Position numbers and translations under genes: made by a program
The notes under the pieces: model-generated
What the model saw: only the letters and a program-made list of their open reading frames with translations
Databases searched by the model: none
What the model was told of the DNA's origin: nothing
Shown: piece after piece, positions 52,955-64,000 of the stretch
Layout: each line of letters begins with the position of its first letter
How positions within the stretch are numbered: position 1 is the stretch's first letter
Origin: Rhipicephalus microplus
Lineage: Eukaryota; Arthropoda; Arachnida; Ixodida; Ixodidae
Length of the DNA stretch: 64,000 nt
Direction: 5' to 3'
Assembly (NCBI RefSeq): GCF_043290135.1
Contig: NC_134705.1
Location: 38,009,771-38,073,770 of the forward strand

Positions 52955-53007
52955 CAGGGCATACTGATGATGCCAGCTGAATTATTTGGCGAAACGTCTA
53001 TATAGTT
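52955..53007 (+). ncRNA. Hammerhead ribozyme motif (PLE-4)
   Basis: CTGATGA at 52964-52970, stem II GCCA/TGGC with an 11-base loop, GAAA at 52991-52994, then CGTC with predicted cleavage after 52998. GAAACGTC is the minimal stem III form typical of PLEs. ATA before the core pairs with TAT after the cleavage site (short stem I). All core bases are intact. Confidence 0.75.
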
Positions 53008-53009
53008 TT

Positions 53010-53085
53010 TTAGGGGCGAAGCTCCTTAAAGCGGCACCCGTTCGTCTCTCGTAGTCGTAGTCGTAGTCGTAGTGTGTAACCAGTG
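53010..53085. repeat. Short repeat with GGGGCGAAGCTCC palindrome and (GTAGTC)n
   Basis: TTTAGGGGCGAAGCTCCTTAAAGCGGCACCCG followed by about four GTAGTC units at 53056-53080. GGGGC...GCTCC forms a small inverted repeat. I remember similar text as a common tick dispersed repeat, which is unverified. Confidence 0.5.
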
Positions 53086-53180
53086 TTATATTTTTACCTG
53101 CAAGGTGGTGCCTGCGGTAGATTTATCCTGTGCTTTTTTGAAAAATAAAAAGTTCGCGACATGCGCGTTAACTAAAAGCT

Positions 53181-53655
53181 GAAGGCTCCTGTCTCTTATT
53201 CCCCATTAGCAGCCATTGGCATGTACATTGAGCACTCTCTGACGAGAAAGGGTTGCTACGTTATACTCAGTGGATGTAACCTCCTTAGGTTTAGAGAGTT
53301 TAGTGAGCGTTGAGCCGCAATGCCACGAATACAATGAACTAGTATATACCATAAACTCGAGGAGGCTAAAGGTGGGAAGTAGATACGAAGCGCAAGCCGT
53401 ACGAAAGTACAAGGAGAATTCTCCTGTCTCCCATTTCCTAATAGCAGCCATTGGTATGCACATTGAGCACTATCTGACAGGAAAAGTTTGCTACGTGATA
53501 CTCGCTGGGCGTAACCTCCTTGGTTTTAGAAAGCTTTATTGAGCGTTGGGCCACAGTGCCATGAATACAGTGAATTAGTATATACCATGAGATCAAGGTA
53601 GTTAAAGGTGGAAAGTATACCCGAAGCGCAAGCCGTAAGAAAGTGTGCGTGTGCC
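53181..53655. repeat. Tandem duplication, 235-base unit
   Basis: Two direct units start at about 53183 and 53418, sharing CTCCTGTCTC, AGCAGCCATTGG, CATTGAGCAC, GTAACCTCCTT and TAGTATATACCAT with moderate divergence. The segment resembles a dispersed tick satellite in style. No coding content. Confidence 0.75.
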
Positions 53656-54203
53656 ACCTCTCGTTTAGTCCTTGGAATGGCCGCTGGATGGCGGTGCTTC
53701 TATATGGGGAATTCAGTTAGGACTGTCACGGTGGATGGACGTGTTTTTTGAGCGCTCCCAATTGACTGCGCAGATAAGTTGTTTTGCATGTTTTGAGCTT
53801 GTCTTTATAACTATAGCGCAGCAGTTAAAATCACTGTAGCACTTAGTTTATTGTACGACGTTTTCGGGGGTCAGTCACCACGTATTTATTAGTTTTGCGC
53901 AAGTGTGTGTTTGATTTTTGTGTTTTTTGTTGTTTTTTCCCTCCCCGTGGGGGAGATGCACGTACATTGAACACGCAAATTTTTTGTAGTAGAGCTTAGA
54001 CTTTCTCTTTTTCATAGGGTAGGGCTTGAGTTTTGTAATTATCGAGTGAGACAAGTCATAGGGAATATGGGTGTCGGAAACACATGGTTAAAAAGACTGT
54101 AAAGTGTTCAGGATTTGGGGTTGGTTTGAAAGTGGACCCAAGTGTAGAAGTGGAAGGAGAGGAAGCTGACGCGTAGTGTAGGCAATGTGAGGTCGAGGAA
54201 AAA
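53656..54203. other. Interval without recognised genes
   Basis: Sequence between the tandem duplication and the LINE-D ORF, possibly containing its 5' UTR. CGTTTTCGGGGGTCAGTCACCACG near 53860 is notable only for its G-run. No protein recognised. Confidence 0.4.
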
Positions 54204-54821
54204 ATGGAGAAAATGATTGTTACCGAGAGTTATCTGCTGATGAGAATCACTGAGCTCAAGACTGCGTTGGCGACAGAGCCAGAGAAAACGAGGGCTTTAG
54301 GAGAAAGGCTGAAGTCCGCCGAGCGAGAACTAGCCAAGGTGAACAAAGGAGTGGCCTACGGAGAGAACAGTAGAGAACCGGCAACCAAAACAGCGGTGAA
54401 GAAAGAGCAAGCAAGTTTGGAAAAAACAGGTTCAGCCAGTTCAATTCTCGCAAGGCCCAGCTTCAGCGAAGTAGCGGTGGGGCTGGGAGGGGACAAAGCA
54501 GCCGGCGTCACAGGTGCAAGTAACCCCCAGGTGCAGGACACTCCAGCTGAAAAGTGACAGCATGTGATAATCGCCGGGGACTCCAATTTAAATCGATACA
54601 CAGAAGCCATCAAAGACAGGGTAGAAGGTGACAAGAGGGTTGCAGTAGGGGCGTTCCCAGGACGCAAGCTGGAAGCAGTCATGAGGCAAGTGAGCGCAAA
54701 ACTCAAAACTACAGCTGATAGATGAAACCTCGTGATAATTTCAGGCGGATTAATCGATGTCTTAAATAAAGATACAGCAGGACTGAAAACTACACCGGCG
54801 AAAGGCGTCGATGACATGCGC
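54204..54821 (+). pseudogene. LINE-D, 5' coding part: coiled coil and SGNH-hydrolase-like domain
   Basis: ATG at 54204 opens a charged coiled-coil region (ITELKTALATEPEKTRALGE, RLKSAERELAKVNKG) and a Lys/Ala/Ser linker. A TGA at 54555 interrupts the same frame, which continues with HVIIAGDSNLNRYTEAI, VAVGAFPGRKLEAVM and LVIISGGLIDVLN. GDSN is SGNH block I with its Ser, and SGGLIDVLN is block III (usual GGxND). The block V Asp-His pair would lie beyond the break at 54821, where LINE-E intervenes. I know this SGNH segment from tick LINE polyproteins. Together with the endonuclease and RT at 55741 onward it forms one decayed element. Confidence 0.68.
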
Positions 54822-55740
54822 GCTGTTGTTGCTGCTGTTGTTGTTGTTGTTGTTGTCTATTCAAAAATAGATACATGTTTAATGAATACACTTTTTGCAT
54901 GGGGAAGAAACAATCGGAGCTCCCAAAATGAAAACTGTCAAGGGGACCTTCTAACAAAAAGTAAAAAGAGAATTACTTTTTAGTCAGGAAACAGCGACGA
55001 AATCACAGTAATATTCAAAAGAAACTGGTGCAAATACGTAGGGCCATATGAGGAATAGTGACAATTTGCTTGAAACAAAGAAACCCAAAAGAAAATATTC
55101 TAATAATAAGTCATTTAAAAATAAGATTTTCAAGTGCTTACTAAAGGAGGACAATGCGCATAATTTGAAATCAATAGGCAGCATGTTACACAGTGTTATG
55201 CATGAAAATCTTGCCGTCATTTGACCATAGTTGGTACCTACTTGAGGTAGAAGTAGATTACGGTTAGCTGAAAACCTCAAGTTGCTAGTATTTACAAGAG
55301 TAACACCTGAGAGACTGGAAATGTATAATTCATTATTAAGGATACGAAACATGATTATTAGAATTTTCTAGCTGAAGAGTTTATGCAGAGGTGAAATGTT
55401 TATGTTGCGAATAATGGGGGCTGATGGTGATGAAAATGGTTTGAAAGTAATGAGTCTCAAAGCTTGCTTCTGCGATCGTTCTAGATGATTTACTTGTGAC
55501 CAATATTTATTTCCCCTTGATGATACGCAGTATGACAGGTGACTATGAATGAATGCGTAATATAAAGATAAAAGGATTTCAGTGGATAAGTAAGTTCGTG
55601 CTTTGATGATCACGTGAATACCGAAAGACACCTTTTGAGTTAAGGCCTGCGCATGCCCGCTGAATTTCAATCGTTTATTGAATACCACACCAAGAAATTT
55701 TGTAGATGAACACGCAAACTGTAATATTGTAATAGAACAG
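54822..55740 (-). pseudogene. LINE-E: 3' fragment of a Jockey/CR1-group LINE with (CAA)n tail
   Basis: Minus-strand fragment inserted in LINE-D. Translation gives TKFLGVVFNKRLKFSGHAQ, LSLYYAFIHSHLSYCVSSRG and NHLERSQKQALRLITF, the post-RT region, then near 55350 a C-terminal tail with SGVTLVNTSNLRF, QVGTNYGQMTARF and LPIDFKLCALSSF. Its 3' end in element direction is the (AAC)n tract that appears as (GTT)n at about 54822-54856 on the plus strand. 5'-truncated at about 55740, right after the RT; the frame is disrupted near 55368. Confidence 0.8.
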
Positions 55741-58700
55741 AAAACAGCAGAAAGGGGGGTGGTATTGGGGCATTCATTCATAAATGTACAGACTGGCGAA
55801 GTGTCATGCATGAGTGCAAGGCACATTTATGGCTAAAAGGGAAAGTGGCAGGGCAAATGACACTCCTTGGTTGTGTATAGTTATGGACGAGAGCAAAGGC
55901 CAGAGAGGAAAACCAGGCAATGGTAGAGTGTATATCACATGACATTCGGGAGTTAGGTGGAGAGTGCGAGATAAGTATACTAGGAGATATGAATGCGCAC
56001 ATAGAAGATATAGATGGGTATACCGACCCGACAGGCAAAATGATCGCGGATATGTGTAAAAAGCTTGATTTGATCATTTGCAACAGTACCGAGATGTGTG
56101 AAGGGCTAATAACATGGGAGGTAGGAAGGATTAGCTGCAGTCAACAATAGATTACGCACTGATGTCCCATAGAATGTATGATAAGCTCAGGGAAATGCAG
56201 ATAGATGAAGGTGGCTCCAGAAGTCTGGGTAGTGATCACAAACATATCAAGCTAAGTGTTGGAAGAGCAGTGAAAGTGGGAAGGAGACAAGATGAGCAAC
56301 TACAGAAAAATTTTTATTCAGAAAGGCAAATTGAAATAGCCACTAAAAATTCAGAAAATAATCACTGAGTATAATAAAACAGTGTAGACATACAAGAATC
56401 TAATCAGACTGTTTGAGCTAGAGCTTGCTAAGGCACGTGACAAGTCACTCTGAAAAATAAAACACAAACCCAAAAGTTGGTGGAATGAGGAAGTTAAAAG
56501 AGTCATAGCAAAATGTCAGGAAGCCTTTAGGAAACACACACATGCTAAGTGGCGGGGTAAACCGACAGATGATGTTGAAAGAAAATGGAAAACCTTTCTA
56601 AGCTGTATTCATCTCTTCTGATCAATGAAAAGATTAGAAGAAAGGGAGCTCAGTGGCTAGCAGAAGTACATAAAAAATATAAAAAGGCAGCTGCGAAATT
56701 TTTGAACCATCTAAACTCCCTAAGAAATGAGACGAGCCTAGAACAGAGGTTTATAACTACAGCTCAAGGTGTTAGGCTTGAAGGGGACAAAGCTATTGAA
56801 TATATAAGAACAAGGGTGACAAAAAAATTCAACAAAAAATTGCTTTATGCACCACAATAAACAAGAATGAATCAAGTGGCGCAGTGGCTCCATTTTTACA
56901 AGAGTGGTAAAGGGCTAAGAAAAGGGTTTCTAGTAGAAAAGCAACAGGCGCAGATGGCATTCCAATTAGGCTGATAAAGACACTAGGTCCGAAGTCTAAA
57001 AAGGCTTTGAGAGAGGCGGTGAGCAAGATAATAATCGATGAAGAAGTTCCCGATGAATAGAAACTTAGCAGGATAAGCGTGATCTATAAAGGAAGGGGGA
57101 CAAAGCTGACATAAACAACTACCGTCCTATAACAGTGACATTAGTGGTCTACAGGCTGGCGATGCAGATTATAAAGGAAAGACTGCAGGCATGTATGGAG
57201 GATGAGGGGGTCATAGGTGAACTGCAGAATGGGTTTCGGAAACACAGGAGGTTGGAAGACAATCTGTTCTGACTGACGCAGTGCATCAAAATAGCAGAAA
57301 AGGAACACAGGCCCCTTTGGCTAGCATTTTTGGATATCAAGGGAGCGTACGATAGCGTGGTTCAAGAAGAATCGTGTGGAATACCGGAAACACTAGGCGT
57401 GGAAGGTGAAGCCACTAATCTTTTAAAGGATATCAATAAAGATAACAAGGTAACTATAAAGTGCAAAAAACAGGTATCCAAGCCTGCAGAGGTAAAACGG
57501 GGGCTTAGGCAGGGTTGTCCCCTGTCACCCTTGTTATTCATAATGTACCTACAAGAATTAGAGGCCAATTTAGAGGGACGTTGACTGGGCTTCAACCTCT
57601 CTTTCGTCAAACAAGGAAAACTCATTGAACAGGCACTACCAGCATTGATGTACGCAGATGATAAAGTGCTAATGGCCGACAACAAGGAAGATTTGCACAG
57701 ATTGGTGGGCAGCTGTGGTAATGAGAAAGATAGGCTAGATTTCAGATTCAGTAATGAAAAATCTGCAGTCATGATTTTTAATGACACTGAAGGTAGCGGG
57801 CTTAGTATACAGGAGGTCACGCTGGAGATAACAGATAAATACAAATATCTGGGCGTATGGCTGAGCAATGGGGCCGAGTACCAAAGGGAACACGAAAAAC
57901 ACGTGTCGACTAAAGGTAACAGGAATGCAGCGGTAATAAAAAACAGGGCACTGTGAAATTACAATAGGTATGATGTTGTGAGAGGAATATGGAAAGGGGT
58001 CATGGTTCCTGGTCTGACGTTCGGCAATGCGGTCTTTTGCATGAGATCAGAAGTTCAAGCAAGATTAAAAATTAAGCAACGTGGAATAGGTAGGCTAGCC
58101 TTAGGAGCTCACGGGAATACACCAAATCAGGGAGTACAAGGTCATAAGGGACGGACATCGTTTAAGGGCAGGGAAGCTAGCAGCAAAATAAAATTTGAGA
58201 AGCGATGGAGAGAAATCGGGGAGTAGCGTTGGGCTAGGAAGGTATTCAGCTACTTGTACATGAAGAATGCCGATAAAAAAAGGCGAATGCGAACCAGAAA
58301 ATTGACTGGAAAACAGCAGAGAGCCAAACCAAAAAGAATAATTGGTTAAGAAGAAGGCGAAGGAAGCTGACACCGATATGTGGAGAATGGGCATGATTAG
58401 GAAGTCCGCACTGGAGATCTATCCAATTTTTAAGCAGGAATTTGTCAAGGAAAAGGTCTATGATAATACTCGGGGTAGTTCTCTACTGTTTGAGGCCAGG
58501 ACGCAGTATTGCGAACCAAGACATATTGGGCCAAATACGAAGGGGTAGACATTGTATGCAGTGCGAGTGGAGAGGAAGAAGAAACTTTCGAACACTCGAT
58601 AATGTTCTGTAAAGGGCTTCACCCTATAGTTCAGGGTGATGGCGCTGTGTTCTTCAAAGCACTGGGGTTTAAAGACAGTGAGAGCAAATAGACTTTAAGC
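55741..58700 (+). pseudogene. LINE-D: endonuclease and reverse transcriptase, decayed
   Basis: Endonuclease pieces: GECEISILGDMNAHIEDIDG (GDMN for GDFN), DYALMSHRMYDKLREMQI, RSLGSDHKHIKLSVG. RT pieces: RKATGADGIPIRLIKTLG (56930), FLDIKGAYDSVVQEE (57330), KRGLRQGCPLSPLLFIMYLQ (57497), YADDKVLMADNKEDLHRLV (57651) and YKYLGVWLSNGAEYQ. The end has a Cys/His motif CSASGEEEETFEHSIMFC (58558-58612), as in L1/R-type LINEs. At least ten stops or frame shifts. The segment between the SGNH domain and the endonuclease start is missing, so a deletion accompanied or followed the LINE-E insertion. The GLRQGCPLSP form sets it apart from the CR1-type LINEs (GVPQGSVLGP). Confidence 0.85.
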
Positions 58701-58920
58701 GGGTAGAATTAACTAGACAATGGTTATCTGATTGGTGGCTAAAGTCAAGGCACGAGTGAAAGTTAAACCCTTCGCTGTAAAGTAGGAGTCCTCAACCTCA
58801 CTATCTAAGGGAAAAAATAAATCTACTCTTTGGTTGATTAAGTATTACGGCTTGGTGGCGCTAGCAACTGCCCGATCTAAAAGGTACAGCCATATCCATC
58901 TATCCATCCATCCATCCATC
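58701..58920 (+). repeat. LINE-D 3' UTR and (CATC)n tail
   Basis: Noncoding sequence with AAGTATTACGGCTTGGTGGCGCTAGCAAC and a terminal CATC tetranucleotide run at about 58893-58920. This 3' end is the clearest tick-like signature in the window, from memory rather than from a search. Confidence 0.65.
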
Positions 58921-59170
58921 GAATATATGATGAAAGGTGCGAAATGGTGGTACTTGGAGTGTTGAATAGATGGACGAACGGACACACAGACAGATGCATG
59001 GATGGACACATGAACGGACGCAGGTGTGGATGCATGGATGAACGCAGGGACGTCCACACGAATAGATGCATGCACGGACGGGCGTATGGACGCACGGACG
59101 GTCACACAGACTTACGCATGAATGGACGGAAGCAAGAACGGATGGAAGAACGAATGCTTCGCCCCACTCT
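58921..59170. repeat. Degenerate GGACG/ATGGATG minisatellite
   Basis: From about 58970 the sequence is an irregular array of words such as GATGGACGAACGGACACACAGACAG, ATGCATGGATGGA and CGCACGGACG. Open frames on both strands across it, one His/Ser/Val-rich, are artefacts of the repeat. Confidence 0.85.
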
Positions 59171-60980
59171 CCATCATTCACTCCGTGGATATGCTGCCAT
59201 TTTTTGCTACATTTTTCTGTGTTAAATATGAGTCTATAATTTTAATCACGAACTGGCCTGTCTTTTGGAACGTTTTTTCCTTAGTTTTAACTCCTCCTTA
59301 TTTATAGATTCTTAGTTATAACTCTGCTGCATACTGTGGTGTACCAAAAAACATGCTGAGAGTTTTATATTGATGTTTTGGATGAAATTTTTTACTTTGT
59401 TTCAGGTACATATTCACGTGCCGAAACAAAATGAGCAGCAAAATTTCAGCTTTTCCACCAATGCAGCTGATGAGGAGTAAAAGAAAGCAATAATATGCAT
59501 CAAGTGCCATCTGTTTAATAAGCGCCGTACTATATGGCAATTTTAAACTACTAACAATTTTCTCGGTGCATCATTATATTAAATACCTCAACGAACATTG
59601 CCACCGTGAAAATAACTAGGTAGACTAAGTATGTTGGAGCTGAAAAACGGAGATAACACCGTAAATAATCTCGAAATGTTGATTCTTTGCCATGAATAAT
59701 GAGTAAGAAGCAAATCGTTCAGCTCGATGAAGCTTCACTAATTTCATCTCTGCACTATTTAGGTTTCCTTACTGCTGTGTTTCTTTCCCACTGGCTTGTT
59801 ACATAGCTTTCTGCCAGTCCTCGCACAGCTTTCATAGGATGTTGCAGAGATATTTTGCCAGCCTGTTCTCTGCCAATTTTAGAGAAGCGTTCCTCTTTAA
59901 TTATTTTGTTTGCTTGATAATGTACTAGTATGGGTCTAATCATTTCCTCTTCATAATAGAGGCCCTTATTGCAAACCGATTGCCTCGCATCATGCCTTTT
60001 TCCATGGTCGTCACAGTCATCCTCCTGCGATTGCTGTTTGCCGACATCGTCGACAGTGTACCTCTCTTGGACGTACCCTGACCTGGTGAGCTTGTTCACT
60101 CAAGTCGAACCACATTGGCAAAGACTCGAGTAAAGACTGGCAACTTCAACATGCTTCTCAGTTTGCATATATGAACTCCACTGGGCATGTGAACTATTGT
60201 GGCGGTATGGCTGTTAGTTGCTGCTCCGATGGTCTTGCAGGTTGGTGTCCATATGTCATTTTACTCTAAAACATTGCATTTCCTGTGCCTGCTGCTGTTC
60301 CTGTGCCCACAATTATGATCGGTATCCTTAGTTGACACTTATGGTGTTATATTTTTGTAAGAAATCGTGTACTCGGTTATAATACACGTTCTGAATACCT
60401 TCGAAAAATCAACTGCCTTCCTAATGATTTCCGCAAACAAGTGAGAGCACTTTGCCACTTTTCCAAAGATGCGCATAACAACTCACTACAAAGTATCAAC
60501 TTGGAAGCTGCATTCACTGCAAATCCAAAGTTGAAAGGCTAAAATTAGTGGCACACACAACCTAGAGAGATTATCCAGAGTAGTTCGTAACAATCAAAAG
60601 ATAACTTGAGCTCACTAGAGGTGAGCTGGATAGATACAAATTAACAAAATCTGGACTTAATGAACAAGAATCATTGTGTCAAGGCAGTTTAATCATCCAA
60701 TGGACGAAAGGACAACAACTTAGTAATGAACTGAACAGAAAATAGTTGCATGCCTTGTGTTTTGGTTTTGCGATCAATATTTCTCGCTTGATTGTGGCTT
60801 GGAGGTCACTGTTTTGCGCGCATTACACTGAGCATTTGCTCCACCGATCGCGTATTGCTTTTTCTGACCGGTGTTATGAAGCGCGCCTCCGACGACGTTA
60901 CGAAGGGCGCCACGAAATCCCACCACTGACACCACTCTTTACGAAAGACGGCGACGCAAACACGGTCCCGAAGGCACCAC
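59171..60980. other. Interval without recognised genes
   Basis: AT-rich sequence. A 114-codon minus-strand frame (60099-59755) and others show no known motif. Nothing supports a gene call. Confidence 0.5.
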
Positions 60981-61560
60981 TGCTTCGGACTCCGCCGGGA
61001 AGGTCACCAGCCGTTTGGTAGCGTAGGTTTCTCAGCTCGAGACTGCTTCTGCGCAGACCTGATAGACGAGCGGACGAGACGATGGCGAGTTAAACAAGGT
61101 TTATGTACAGCGTATATACAGAGGCATTACAAATTCGGCACTGAGGCCGACAGCTTAGAGACCTGATGAGCCGAGCTCTCCACTCTAACACATAGGTCTA
61201 CGGTCGCGACGCGTCACAGGGATTTTTTTTATATGCATTGGGAGGATTGTTTGAGTAACCAATCGTCCAACCATAAGCGCCGCTGGTCGTAAAGTCAGAA
61301 TACTCCAATGGGGTCACCGCTGAGCCGCATAATTGTCATCGAATCTGGAGCCTCTGCGCTGCACGTGGCTGCACCCAAGGACGAGTGACGTCACCACGCA
61401 TTGCGTCAGACTCGCCAGACAGGGAGACGCCGATTGCTTCCACGGGCTCGCTGTATGAGGTGACTCACTGTGCGTGCGCCACAGAAAGGCACCGCCGCGT
61501 GATGACGCCGTTGAGTTGTTCACGTCAGGCGGGCTCGCGGACTGGCCTTGACAAAGATTG
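60860..61560. other. GC-rich block, possible solo LTR or gene-end remnant
   Basis: A GC-rich island in AT-rich surroundings, with GAGTTAAACAAGGTTTATGTACAGCGTATATACAGAGG near 61090, which resembles LTR sequence of tick Gypsy elements as I remember it. A 91-codon plus-strand frame ending at 61021 is Arg/Pro-rich. No paired terminal repeat, target duplication or domain was found, so class and limits are uncertain. Confidence 0.28.
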
Positions 61561-64000
61561 TCTCTTTCAGAGGCATGGACGTTCGCTGTGGACTCGCAGG
61601 CATAACACCCGGTGTGGGCTACCTTATTATTCAAAGGCATATATTGTATGCAATTTATCGGCCACATTTAATGAGCCGATTTTCACTGAATGCGTGTCAG
61701 GCAGTAATCATGAAGTTCAGTTGCTTTCAAATTGATAAGCTTTTTTTATGTAACACATGTTTTGCTGCACAGATATTGGAAAGTTTTTTTCTGTTTTGGT
61801 AAAAACAAGTTCTTGTTTTTAACCTTTCATGCTCCGTCAAAACAAACTGTACCTGAGTGGGTTGTGCCAGTTTTTCAATGCTGGTATATTGTCTATGTTC
61901 ATGAAATGATGACATAGACAGTAAACAGCAGTGGCAACTATCATTGTATACAATGCATGCATCACTGTTGAAAAATTACCGACAAAGCAATGGCTGTCTG
62001 TGGCATTCGTGTCATCCTATGTATTTCACATATAGCAGTTTCGCCAGTATCTTTTTCCTTGCCTGTTCACATTCCCACTGATATTGTAAATACTATACAT
62101 AAAAGCTTTATTGCCAAACTTTTGCTAGGATTTTATAAACAAGATGTGTTTTCAATTTGCACCTGCATTTGTTTTTTACGAACCAGCAGTTGACATAGTA
62201 TGAAAGAAACGTGCAACGTGCCTTGCTCATATTTATTACTGAATGCTTATAATGAGTTTCGTAACACTCCCATCTATGTCCTGCTCTGTGACTGCGACAA
62301 ATAAATAAAAAGTAATCTTCGTAAATAAATGTATTCTTTTTATTCATATAGAATTCAGGCACTTCGGCGTGTTCGTTTTTGCATAAACTGTGTGACTGCA
62401 TGTCTCCATGGTTGCTGCAATTCTGCACATAAAATATTGCACCCTCAACACATGTTAACTTATTGTAGTCATTGGTTACAAAGAGCAAAACCACATCTTT
62501 CAATGCTCTAAAAAATGCAGTATGTATATCACATGTGTTGGAAGCTTTGGGATTTGAAAAGTGTGTTTTTGGTCTTACGAACATGCACAACTATGTTTGG
62601 ACATTTTTATAGCTTCGCACTTCCGACACTACTTCTTTATGAATGTGCGAATGCGTTGATAAAAAGCTCTTAAGAAAGAGTTTTTGTGCATGGACCATAT
62701 AAGGCAATTTTTCACACTATACCAGAGCTTTTTCCTAGCCAGAAGCTTCAGAGCGGTTCCCATTAGAAGTCAACATGTCTTGTACTAATAACGCAAACAC
62801 AGTAGTACATACTTTCTGCACACGCCGCATGAAAGTCAACAAGGCACACCGCAATGTTGACATCACGTTGTTGGTATACTGCTCTCACGTTTCTGGTATG
62901 TCGACAACATGTTGCTGGTACATTGACGTTACGTTGCTGGTATGTTGCAAAAACATTGCCGTGATGTTGAAAATATGATCCTGATCGTTGCCTTATCGTG
63001 CTGATGTTACACTTAAAGTTATCATGTGACCAAAAAAGAGTACGTTAAGCGCTTTTAGGCAACGTTGCTGAGTGACATCTGGGCGCTTTCATTCAACGTT
63101 GGGATATAATTCTGCATTACTCGGGAACCGGCGCCAACCTCAAGAAGGAGCTGCCGAGCTTTGTTAACAGTCATGGGCAAAAGTGTCTTCAATTGGTGAA
63201 ATCATGCAAAAAAACTGGGGATGTGCTCAATAAAATGGAGGCCGAAGTGGACGTCCTTGAAGGAAACGCTAAAAAAACGTGTGCTGCACGTTTTGTTCTA
63301 TAGAGCTTGTGGTAGAGCTGGTTTTACACAGCTTAAGCAAATAGCATGTAACTAAAATCACAGAAACTGGGTAGTGTGCATGAAATGTTTATTCTACGCT
63401 GGTCGATAAGATATTTAACAGCAATAAACTTGTGGGTAAATACACTCAAACGAGGTCACACGAGTATTATGTAGACAAGTGGTTAGGGAAACCTTTAAAA
63501 GGACAAAAGACGAGTATTTATCAAACCAGTTTCTTGTGGCGTCGTGAAAAAATCCTCCTAAGTTAGTGGTTGTTGATATTGGAAGCACGCGGATATTTTG
63601 TCAGCACAATTTTTAGTATGAACAGCTACTGAAAAAGCGTCTTTCCATTAGCAACGCCGGGAAATGATAATATCTCAAAACCATTCTGGAAAACATTTTT
63701 TAAATAGAAATGGCCGGTAAGATAAGTTTTTAATACACTCGTCATCGCCAGAAATTTGTCTCAAAAACGAAGTTCTGGGGAAACTTCAGCTTGTCTACAG
63801 AAAGCACTAGTCACTCAACTCGTTTTTATGCTGCCGGTGGTCTCTGGGATTAACTACAGCAATAGTGGATTGCTGTAGCTAATCGTAGGGGCTATTTGTG
63901 GCTGCTCGTGAGCATAAGATTACACGTCGAGAGAAGATGGCTTCACTGCATTTCTTTCTGCAATTTACGGCTGCATGAGAAGTTTGAAATATTTTTAACA
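61561..64000. other. Interval without recognised genes; small tandem motif at 62.86-62.96 kb
   Basis: Mostly AT-rich noncoding sequence. At about 62865-62960 the phrase ACGTTGCTGGTATGTTG recurs three to four times with variation, interspersed with TCGACAACATG. A 75-codon open stretch without an early ATG lies at 63076-63302 (plus strand; Lys/Glu-rich, with NLKKELPSFVNSHGQK and LNKMEAEVDVLEGNAKK). It looks protein-like and might be an exon or an old element fragment, but I recognise no family. Confidence 0.4.

Noticed and set aside
58845..59225. Frames of 72-93 codons with Ser/Val/His/Arg periodicity
   Set aside because: Translations of the GGACG/ATGGATG minisatellite.
1..64000. CRISPR arrays, tRNA or rRNA genes, bacterial operons
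   Set aside because: No regular spacer-repeat arrays, no tRNA cloverleaf or rRNA segments noticed; all coding content is eukaryotic retroelement type.

Overview
The window looks like a stretch of a chelicerate genome, most plausibly a hard tick. The basis is the dense, nested retrotransposon content: Penelope-like elements with GIY-YIG endonuclease, CR1/L2-type, I-type and SGNH-carrying LINEs, and Gypsy LTR elements. Two LINE 3' ends, one with a (CATC)n tail near 58.9 kb and one I-type end near 46.9 kb, also resemble tick repeats I remember; no search was run. I recognise no complete host gene. The only host-like coding sequence is a flavin-containing monooxygenase (FMO) fragment inside a mobile insert at 8.4-10.4 kb.

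Layout. 1-7.6 kb: a Penelope-like element (PLE-1) on the minus strand, as a tandem array with a 4825-bp period, capped by an inverted partial copy and a (TA)n tract. It encodes an SGNH-hydrolase-like ORF1, an intact RT/GIY-YIG ORF2 and hammerhead ribozymes. 7.6-11.7 kb: a decayed minus-strand LINE (LINE-A) split by a 1974-bp GC-rich insert with a 5-bp target duplication and the FMO fragment. 11.7-13.05 kb: unassigned, partly GC-rich. 13.06-17.19 kb: a nearly intact two-ORF LINE (LINE-B, minus strand) whose ORF1 carries a viral-type 2A peptide. ORF1 and ORF2 share one frame, separated by a single TGA. 17.2-19.8 kb: nothing recognised.

19.8-40.4 kb is one nest. An I-type LINE (LINE-I, plus strand, RNase H-bearing) is split by Gypsy-1 (20341-25934) and by a second 2A-bearing LINE (LINE-C, plus strand, 27577-37159). 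LINE-C is itself split by Gypsy-2 (31371-36830). Rejoining the flanks at the duplicated target bases restores LINE protein frames, which supports the boundaries.

40.4-64 kb is mostly noncoding with older fragments: PLE remnants at 41.5-42.3, 52.1-52.4 (minus) and 52.6-53.0 kb (plus), the last two with hammerhead-like motifs; an I-type LINE 3' end at 46.1-47 kb; and a decayed LINE with coiled coil, SGNH, endonuclease and RT (LINE-D, 54.2-58.9 kb), split by LINE-E. Several satellites and simple repeats are present.

The common thread is expression and processing devices carried by retroelements: ribozymes, 2A recoding peptides, a stop codon between two same-frame ORFs, in-frame 5' repeats, and esterase-like domains in two unrelated element types.
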